Shown: positions 55,416 through 64,000 of the stretch, piece by piece
How the letters are laid out: every line of letters begins with the position of its first letter
Numbering within the stretch: the stretch's first letter is position 1
Source: Ampelomyces quisqualis
Taxonomy: Eukaryota > Ascomycota > Dothideomycetes > Pleosporales > Phaeosphaeriaceae
Reading direction: 5' to 3'
Length of the DNA stretch: 64,000 nt
Assembly (NCBI GenBank): GCA_018398575.1
Contig: JAGTXZ010000019.1
Span: 62,001 to 126,000 of the forward strand
The notes under the pieces: model-generated
Databases searched by the model: none
Seen by the model: only the letters and a program-made list of their open reading frames with translations
What the model was told of the DNA's origin: nothing
Translations under genes and position numbers: made by a program

Positions 55416-55964
55416 CGTTATAGTAGCGCAAGCGCATTACTGCGCAACTAACAGCTCTACGCTATAGCATCCTTATAATTATTTTCTTCTCTTTAGAATT
55501 ACTATCCTAGTAATTTATATAATGTTAGGTCTTGTTAGTATATACCTAACGTTATTGTTATAAGAGCTGTTATTATGCTAAGGCTAAAACTCTAAGTAAA
55601 TCTAAGAGGTAGCTAGTAGCTATAGTAACAGTAGCAATATAGTAAACTAAACCTTAAGATTTTTTTCTTGATAACGCCTAATATTATATTCTTATATTAT
55701 TACCTAGCTTTACGCTATTGCAACTCTATTACCTCTATATTAATTACTATAAGTACTATGCTTATACTACCTACTACTTCTACTATTTCTATAAGTAGTA
55801 TAATACTAGTATTGTAATGTTACTAACCAAGTGTTTAGGCTACGCCTGTTACTTGCTGCAGTAGCGTCTCTAATATTAAGCTAGCTAAGCTAGTTTACCT
55901 GTGTTGTACTAAGAGTCTAAAGATTAATAGTATAAAGTGTAACTATGTTCTTAGTAGCCTACGC

Positions 55965-57620
55965 TAGTAAATAGGTAGAAGGTACTCTTCTTTAGGTAGG
56001 AGGTAGGTAGAGGTTAATAGCGTAGGGGGTAGGGTAGGAGTTAGGTTATAGTAGGGCTAGAGTATAGGTTAGAGTTAGGTTGCACAGGTACTAGGTATAG
56101 GTTAGGTTTGTAGTTAGGTTAAGCTACCTAATATTAGGTTATACTTATACAACGCTCTTTACTATAACCTCTAAAACAGTATATTACTTTAGTATATTAT
56201 AGAGTAAAGGAAATTAGCTTACTAAAGAAATAATATTAAAATTAGAGACGTTACTAAAGTAAGATCTGTTTAAATTAGTGCATAAAAACTAAATCTTAGT
56301 ATAGAAACATAATTTTTAAAATTAGTAGTGTTTAATTAGCTAGCAAGCTTTCTTTTATTACAATTCTTTATTACGCTAACTAGTTAAAGTAGCGCAAGGG
56401 CTTTAATCTCTTTCTTTATAGCTGCTGCTTAGGCACGTTACGCACAAGAGTTTCTAAATAGGCACTTAAAGAAAAGGTTGCAAAATCTATTCTATTACTA
56501 CCTTTACTCTTATTACTATCCTCTTTATTACTTGTTAAATCTGCAAAGCGCCTTATTCTAGTGTTAACAGAGCTAGAACAAGGATCTAGTCTTTAAATCT
56601 TATATAGGTCCTAGACTATTTTAACGCTTAGTTAACGTGTTAGAGTTAGTAATTGTAGTTTAGGTAAGTTAAAAAGGTTGTCCTTATGCGTAATTGCGTG
56701 TTTAACAACTATAATTGTCTAAATTGTCTTAGCTTTAAGTCTATGCCTTTAATCTCTTATAATATCTCTTGTAGTATTAAAAGAACACTCTACCCTAACC
56801 TCTGCAAGCTAAATAGCTTGCACATCTATTACTACCTAGGCTAAAAGTAAGTAGGTTTCTGCGTTAGCCTGCTACTATGCTAGCATACCTATTAGATTTC
56901 TTTTCTTATCCTTAGTTGTTAAAAGAGTACTTAGGTAGCAAAGGGCTTCTGTATAGATTAGCCTAGTACCTAAGTTTAGTTCTTTATGCAACTTAGAACC
57001 TACTCTACTTAACTATGCTGTAAGTTTAGAGAGCCTTCTAAACTACTAATTTTTAAGAGATTAGTAAAGCTAAGCAGAGTAGACTAGAGTGTAGTCTCTA
57101 TAAGGTTATATAGGTTAATTATTATATTAGCTTATATACTCTAAGAACTAACGCTAATATATACGCTTAAAATTAGATTTCTACTTATCTTCTTGCGTAT
57201 AACAGTTAACAACGTAATAAACATATATAATAAAAAACTTACTTTATACGCAAAAAGCTTTTGACTTAGATTAAGAATAGTAGCTGTATTATATAGGTAT
57301 TCTTACTCTTTGTCTATGCGTAAATAGTACTTTAATAATTTCTTCTTGCTCTTCTCTGCTGCAGCTCTAACAATAGCAGGCTACTCTTCTTAATAACTAC
57401 TCTTATCTTTCTTGTTTAATAGCTTAGTAGTTATCTAATCTAGAAAGTTAAAAAGCCTATTGTACATTATCTATATATAAGGCGCCTGTAGTGTGTTATT
57501 TTTACTAATTTTGTTAGTAGCTATTTTAAAGTTTACTAGTATACAGGTTATAGCCCTTAGGTGCAACTATTTAGCTAAAGCTAGCTAAAGTCTTTTTAGG
57601 TTCTTAAAATTAGCTACCAA
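55965..57620 (-). mobile_element. Partial hAT-type transposon, copy C
   Basis: Begins with the family terminus TAGTAAATAGGT and GGTTAG-type subterminal repeats and runs colinear with the first ~1.65 kb of copy B (57634-59290), same orientation, then stops next to the start of copy B. No continuation was found beyond copy B, so it is truncated and not simply split. Confidence 0.6.
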
Positions 57621-57633
57621 ATTGTTGTTACGC

Positions 57634-60600
57634 TAGTAAATAGGTTTAGAGTACCTGCTTATAGGTAGAGGTTAGGTTAAGGTTAAGTACAAGGAGAGTA
57701 GAGTAGAGTTTAGGTTATACAAGGGCTAGTATAGGGTTTAAGTTAGAGTATACAGCTTAGAGTGTTAAGGTTAGGTTGTTAGTTTAGTTAAGGTACCTGC
57801 TATAGAGTTATACTTATACAGCGCCTCTAATCTAACGCCTGTAACAAGTATGTTACTTAGAAGTAAAGTAGAATAAAAAAAATTAGTTTATTTTAGCGTA
57901 TATCCTAAAATAAAGTTATTACAGAAATAGTTTAATCTTGCAGCTATTTAATTAGCTTTATATCCTGCTTATTATAGATGTTTATTACTATTTTTTACTT
58001 AAGTTGTTTTTGATAGTTAAGAGCTACTATTTATTACATTTTTTTATTACACTTGCTAGTCTAAGAAACAAGAAGGCCTTAATCTCTTTCTCTATAGGCG
58101 CTACTTATACTAAGAAGTCTAGAGTAGTGCGCTATGTAAAGGCGTTGCAGATTCTTTAATATTATTTTTTCTATTACCCTTCTGCTTCTTATTGCTTGTC
58201 TAATTCTTAAAATAGTAGATTCTAGAGCTAGTTAGACTAGCAAAATTAATAGAACCTAAAAGCTTAAGTAGATTCTAGACACTCTTAGTACTGTGTTAGA
58301 ATCCTGCAGTTAGTAATTATAGTGTAAAACAGTTTAGTTATATATTCTCTTTAGTAATTGCGTATTTTACAACTATAATCTTTTAAATTGTTTCTACTCT
58401 AAGCCTATACTATTAATCTTCTAAGACGTTTCTTATAGTATTAAACAAGCGCTTAACTCTAACTTTTGCAAGCTATACAGCTAGTACGTCTTTAGCTACC
58501 TAAGCTAGGCGTAAGTACGTGTTTGTATTAGCCTGCTACTAGACAAGTATATTTAATAACTTCTCTTTATTTTCTTTACTAGTTAGAGAAGTGCTAAGGT
58601 AGTAGAGAGCTTTTGCATAGAGTAGTCTAATACTTACGTTAGTTTTATAAAAGAGATTAGCGCTTAACCTACTAGACTGTATTATTTAGAAAGAAGGCCT
58701 TCTAAACTACTAGTGTTTAGGTAGACGCTATAGTTGCAAAAAATAAACTAGAGTGCAGTCTCTGTTTGTTACTGCAGGGTTATTTTTATATTAATTAATA
58801 TAGTCTAGAAACTAACGCTAGTATATACGTTTAAAGTCTAGTCTCTATATATTACTCTAAGTTTTATTAGTAGTACGCTGTAATAAACCTATGTAATAAA
58901 CATAGTCTTTACCTTATATATAGTAAGCTTCTAGAATAGATTAAAGATAGTTGCGATGTTATAAAGATATTCTTGTTCTTTATCTATGCGTAAATAATAC
59001 TTTAACAACTTCTTCTTGCCTTTCTCTGCTACTGCCTTTACTACAGCTAGCTACTTCTTACAATAGCTAGTCTTATTCTTCTTATTAGATAGCTTAGTTA
59101 TTATTTAATCTAGAAAGTTAAAAAGTCTATTATATATTAAATAGATGTATAGGGCCTAAAGTGTATTACTTTTACTAATTCTATTAGTAGCTATTTTAAA
59201 GTTTACTAGCATACGTGTTATTACTCTAAGGTGTAACTACTTAGCAGGTGCTAGCTAAAGCCTTTTTAGGTCCTTAAAGTCTATAACTACGTTATTATCT
59301 TGTAAATTACTGCTGCTACTTTACAGAGCCTAATTAAGTGTAATCTCTTGCTCTAGCTACTTGTTAATATAAGTAGCTAGGGAGCAGGCGCGCTTGCATA
59401 TATTATAGGTTAAATTCTACTTAGTCTTAACATCTTAAATTACACAAAGTTAATTTTTTAGTAGTATATTAGATTGTACCTTTAGAAATTATTTAAAACG
59501 TTAGAAAGACAAATTAATAGCAATACAAATTGCCTAGATCTAAAGAAGCTTAGTACGTAATAAAGAATTATAATAAAGAGTATAACATACTTTTTGTAAA
59601 GAGTTAGGCACTAATATACTATTATTAATCTAGTAAACGTAATAGTGTTATAGCTGCTAAGCTCTTTTAATCTTAAGTAAGGCTGTTAGCCTTAAGTAGG
59701 CTATTATATCCTGCACTACTAGGTTAATAATATAGGCAAGGTATAGTATAGTGTTTTTCTTTGTATTCTAAGAAACCTTCTTATTAGTAAAATTGCTTTC
59801 TAGGCTTCTGCTAAGAGTACTGTTGTTTAAAGCGTTATTATAGGTAACTACTAGTAATTGTTTTAATATTTTTGTGTTTTTAAGTACTTACATAAGATTA
59901 GATACTATAGAAACTCTAGTGTACTGCCTACGCAAGGGCATAAAATCTAATAGAACCTTTCTTATCTACTAACTAGTGTTAAAATAATGTGCTTTAATAG
60001 CGAAAAAGCTTAAATAGTTAGTAGTAGACTAGGCGTTAAGAGTAATTAAGATTTTTGTTAACTTACTAAGATTAGAAAAGAAGTTTTTAGTTACCTACTT
60101 ATATTATTCTTAGAGTATAAGAGTAAACTTGTATTAGCTAAGTATAGTAGTGCTAAGCTAGAAAAACTTTATAAAGTAGCAAAATAAGAGTTGCTCTAAT
60201 GTTTAAAAAGACTAGTTTCTATTAAGAAGTACCTATACAATTTCTAGTTTAAATTGCTAGGTAGTAAATAGTTACAAGAGTTATAAACATAATAGTGTAA
60301 TAAATAAAAGTAGCTACCTTATATAGATAGATCTTATAACCTTTCTAGAACTATTAGACTAAAGGTAGTTACTAAAGTGTTTTGTTCTTATATACTTATT
60401 AGTTAGGTGTTAAAGTATGTGCCTATAGTTTAGGCAATATACGTGTAGTTTACTACTTTTAATATAGGCTCTTTTTCTAAATTAAGTTTATATAATAGCA
60501 GAACGTTTAGCTCTACTCTATTAAAGATTAGAATTATTAGAGTCTTAGGCCTATAATATATTCTACTACTAGGCATCCTATATAGTATATACAGTAGCAT

Positions 60601-63534
60601 TATCTTAAATTAGCTGCTTAAAAACAGTAACTATTCTCTTAGTTCTAGACTTAAGGATTTAGAAAGCGTTAAGTATAAATTTATAGAGTATTTTAGGCAG
60701 ATTAGAGTATAAGTTATCTAAGAGTAAAAGAAAGTTACTTAAGTCTATATATGTAATAAAAAATTATAATAATAAAGTAGTAATATCTTATAAAAAGAGA
60801 GTAGTAATTGTAGTAACAATAGAATAGTAAAACTACAGTTTAGCGTTACTTTAAGTAAGAGAGCTAGGCGTTTTACTAAAAGCGTTATTCCTCTAGTTAG
60901 AGGGCAGATAGTAGAGCTAAACTTTTAAAAATTAAGAAATTAGTTTTTACAGTAGTAGTAAAAATTTTAAGTCTTAACTATATTAAGTAATAATATACAG
61001 TAGATTTAATTATACATGTTACTTAGCGTCTAAATAGCTTTTCTAAGTACTATTAGAGAACTTCTCTTAGGTGCTATTGCTCTAATTCTTATTCTTCTTA
61101 TCTTTATATTTATTAGGTAACGTCTTGTAGTATACCTCTAGCTCTTTACTAGAATCTTTAACCTTTTCTTTACATTTAGTCTTATTACGTTCCTTAACGT
61201 ATAGTATATTACTATAGAGCTCTAAAAGCTAATTAAACATAGAAAGAGGTGTTAGCTTACACCTTCTAGCTAACTAGTTAAAATAAGTATATAATAAAAT
61301 AACGTAATAAACTTACTGCTAATTCTAATTAGTTACTAGAGCTAACTTGTTAGGCGTTAGCTTCTTACAAAATTTAAGCTATTTAGCCTTAGCCTATAGT
61401 ATTTTAAAGCTATTTCTCTTAAGAAAGTGTAGCCTACAAGTATACTCCCTTTAGAGTATCTTTTCTACAGCTCTACTAGGCCTATAAACGCAAGTATAAG
61501 CTTAAGCTAACAATTCTTTTTACTTTAAGTCTAAAGTTACTGCAAAAGACTCTTTTATTACAATATTATAGGCGCGTATATTAATTTTAATTTAAATAGC
61601 CTTCTATTTTTAATTAACTTAAGCAATAGAAGCTGTTAACTACTTAGCTTTGTATATTAGTAAAAATAACGTAATAAAAAGATGTAATAACTTACTAGAT
61701 TACTTACTATTAAAACGCTTTACTGCCTAGGCCTTAAGCTTATACTTAAGTTTTTTAGCTTATTACTTTAGAGATAACGCCTTTACTTATTGCCTCTCTT
61801 AACCTTCTTCTTAAGCTAGTATTTAGCTAATTAGTCTAAGGACTTAGCTTTTATAATAGTAGCTAGCTCCTTAGATTGTATAGCGCTGCTGCTAAGCTGC
61901 CTGCTAAAGTTAACTTAGAAATTTATTAGTTAGCCTTGCTTTAGCGTATTACTACTACAAAAGTTAAGGATATAGCTAATCTTATTATTCCTAGAAGTAA
62001 AACCTTAGACAAATAAGTATAATTTATAGTAAAGTTCTAAGAATGTTACTATTGTAAGCTAGGCCTACTCCTCTTCCTTAAAATTTAGTAGAACTCTAAT
62101 AGAAATAGGTAGCAGAAAGCCCTTAGGCTTATTAACAACCTTAATTTTCTTAGACTTAACAGATTCTATAGCGCTAAGTGTAATAAAGTAATATAATAAA
62201 GCGTGTTGCTATTACAAGCGTATAGCCTAAGTATTTTATTTTAGCAGCCTATAACTAATAACGCAGTAAGTTAGTCTATATGTAAGTAGGCTACTAGCGT
62301 GCTTTTTGCCTACTGCTTGCGCTTACTGCTTTTTAGCCTATTTTACATAAACAACTAATAAGTCTATAAAAATCTACTCTTTAATTTTAATATATAGCTA
62401 GAACAAAAGCTAGCGCAATTCTAAGTAGACTTGTAAGTTAACATAGTTTTTTATTACATTCTAGTCTTTTAGTAGCGCTAGTAGTTTTAAATTAGCTTTT
62501 GCAGAAATTTTATGCTAAGACCTAATTTCCTGCGCTAAGCCTACTTACTGCTTATTTACTAGGCACTAAAACAACTTAAATTATTATAATATTAAATCTA
62601 TAACTCTATAATACTACTACTATAGCTTTATAAAAATACAAATCTAAAGTTAAAGACGCTATTACTAAGAGTACTATAGTTGCTAAAGACCTAGCTAGCA
62701 ATGCTAGGAAATCTGCTAAGAAAAGCCTAGCTACAAAAACTTAAAAAGTAGCTCTTAAAGAAAAAGGCACCTTAAGCTAGGTAGTAAGTTATTATAATTC
62801 TTTATTACGCTTATTTACTTACTGCTTAAAGCTGTGTTGCTTAGAGAAATCTGCTAATACTAGAGGTCTACTAAGCTCTTTATCTGCAAGCTACTCTTTT
62901 AGCAACTTTTGCGCAAAATAGCTAAAGAATGCGTCTAAACTACTAGTAGTAGTCTTTACTTCTAAAAATTAGCTATTAGAGTAGCTTAAGAGGCTGCTAA
63001 GGCCTATATAGTTAGTTTTTTTAAAGGTTTATTTCTTAACCCTATTTTTTTAACAAAATTCTAACTAGATATAAATACAAATATAAATGTAATCTACGCA
63101 AAAAGAGTTACTATACAGGCAAAGGATGTTAGACTTGCGCTTAAGTACTATTAGAAGTTTAGCTCTTATTAAGTATTTGCGTAGAAGATCTAGAATCTTT
63201 TACTTTTTTGTATATTAGAAATAAAGACCTAATTCTCTCTTTATTATAATAACAATTTGTAATTACTATGCTATTTTTAATATCCTTAGCATAGTTTTAC
63301 TCTTGTAAAATTTAGTATATTTTTAGAAACTTAATTTTATAAAATTAGTAGTTATATACTTTAAATTTTATTTAATTGCGCAAAACTTATGTAACTTAAC
63401 CTTAACCTATAATTAATTACTTCTAACTTAACCTTTACTTACTTTTAGCGTTAATTAAATAGGTAAGAGTTAGGTTAGGTATAGAGTCTTACGTAAAGGT
63501 ACTCTACCCTAACCTAACTTCTACCTATTTACTG
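57634..63534 (-). mobile_element. hAT-type DNA transposon, copy B (inverted to copy A)
   Basis: 5,901 bp against 5,904 for copy A, in opposite orientation and colinear throughout. For instance, the transposase core of copy A at 49620 is matched on the minus strand near 59,710-59,745, and the segment at 46,410 near 62,945. Ends: TAGTAAATAGG at 57634 and, inverted, CAGTAAATAGGT ending at 63534. RIP stops fill it as well. The relic transposase would be transcribed leftward, about 60.5 to 58.4 kb. Confidence 0.75.
58400..60500 (-). pseudogene. hAT transposase relic (copy B)
   Basis: Mirror image of the relic in copy A. The INLVVQDI core is readable on the minus strand at about 59,710-59,745 and the C-terminal motif near 58,410-58,520. 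Stops occur at Gln codons as in copy A. The limits are inferred from the colinearity. Confidence 0.6.
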
Positions 63535-64000
63535 CTATAAACTACTCTTAGAGTCTATATCTTATAGATTGATTCTAACTAGATTTATAGAGCTCTAGAT
63601 TTAGCTAGTAATTATATAAAATATATCTATTCTATTACACTATATATAGAAGAATTAATTAGAGTAGAATAAAATACTAAATGTAGGCTACCTAATTGTA
63701 GCCTAAAAAAGGAATTTGTCTTTGTAACTTAGAGGTCTTACTCCTTATTTTCTTTGACTTAAATTCTCTAAGTTGTTAACTAGACAAGTTAAATTCTTTT
63801 GGTTCTTAAGAAGGGTACTTTCTGCACGCAGCAGTCGCCGAAACTGCCTGCCACTTTCACCAACTGTCTGCTCTTTCCTATGTTTGACCAACATGATACC
63901 TTCCCTTGGCCTTGGTTGCGGTAGGCATGGATACCAAACCCTAGCCATCTCGGGATCAAGGCTATCATCTCGCCATTGACATCTCCATTTCAAAGTCCCT
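63535..64000. other. Right edge of the AT-rich block and return to normal DNA
   Basis: AT-rich sequence related to the right flank of copy A (shared TAGCTAGTAATT) runs to about 63,780, then composition becomes ordinary. A minus-strand frame (63993..63745, 82 codons) spans the edge with no family feature; the window ends before a gene can be judged. Confidence 0.5.

Larger units (their letters stand above)
42629..63780. other. 21-kb AT-rich, RIP-mutated transposon block without genes
   Basis: From 42,629 the sequence becomes dominated by TA steps, CTAG and TTAGTA-like strings, with TAA/TAG stops in all frames; over some 21 kb only one frame reaches 60 codons (53316..53498), and it has no family feature. 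Where old coding sequence is readable, stops stand at glutamine positions (CAA/CAG to TAA/TAG), the C-to-T in CpA change expected from RIP. The content is nested transposons, listed separately. A patch near 53.3-54.2 kb is less altered. Normal composition returns near 63.8 kb. This is the AT-isochore type of repeat block known in Dothideomycetes; a centromeric role cannot be excluded. Confidence 0.85.

Noticed and set aside
57650..57800. GGTTAG-type repeats resembling telomere repeat (TTAGGG)n
   Set aside because: They are irregular, internal, occur at transposon ends in both orientations, and never form a TTAGGG array.
42629..63780. Centromere
   Set aside because: AT-richness and repeats fit, but the content is explained by RIP-mutated transposons, and a centromere cannot be shown without chromatin data.

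Overview
The window looks like a piece of a filamentous ascomycete chromosome, most likely a Dothideomycete (Pleosporales-like); the class is inferred, not proven. Reasons: genes are split by short introns (about 45-65 nt, one of 160 nt) with CTAAC/CTAAT branch points; there are a Zn2Cys6 regulator, a siderophore transporter, a cutinase-family protein and a secreted subtilase; and gene-rich DNA of ordinary base composition changes abruptly into a 21-kb AT-dominated block full of decayed transposons with the marks of repeat-induced point mutation (RIP).

Layout. 0-3.4 kb: 3' part of a giant coiled-coil protein gene. 4.1-11.5 kb: a possible small catabolic cluster of class II aldolase (-), Zn2Cys6 regulator (-), short-chain dehydrogenase (-) and anion-family MFS transporter (+). 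The last two are divergent and share a promoter that holds a perfect CCG-N12-CGG inverted repeat. 12.1-16.1 kb: a small hypothetical gene, a BUD22-like ribosome-biogenesis gene and an F-box-like gene. 17.2-19.9 kb: a small secreted cysteine protein and two decayed genes. 19.9-24.4 kb: a mitochondrial acyl-CoA dehydrogenase and a Gln-rich hypothetical protein. 25.4-33.6 kb: a metal-acquisition neighbourhood with a CTR copper transporter and a ferric/cupric reductase on one bidirectional promoter, a GPI-type cutinase-family protein, and a siderophore-iron transporter. 33.7-35.5 kb: a glycosyltransferase relic and a SurE-like secreted protein that has lost expected metal ligands.

35.7-36.1 kb: a non-autonomous DNA transposon (MITE) with a perfect 8-bp target duplication. 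37.0-42.2 kb: a sulfite-oxidase-like molybdoenzyme with ten exons, a hypothetical gene and an intact subtilisin-like protease, lying between the MITE and the AT-rich block. 42.63-63.78 kb: the RIP-mutated block. Its main structure is two 5.9-kb hAT-type DNA transposons in opposite orientation (about 45.82-51.72 and 57.63-63.53 kb) around a 5.9-kb centre, with partial copies of the same family, foldback repeats, an LTR-like direct-repeat pair and another inverted-repeat element. It has no intact gene. Normal composition returns in the last 200 bp.

Functionally, the aldolase-regulator-dehydrogenase-transporter set and the CTR-reductase pair are the two groups most likely to act together. Gene models were spliced by hand from splice signals and reading-frame continuity. 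Family calls rest on motifs read in the translations; no database search was run.
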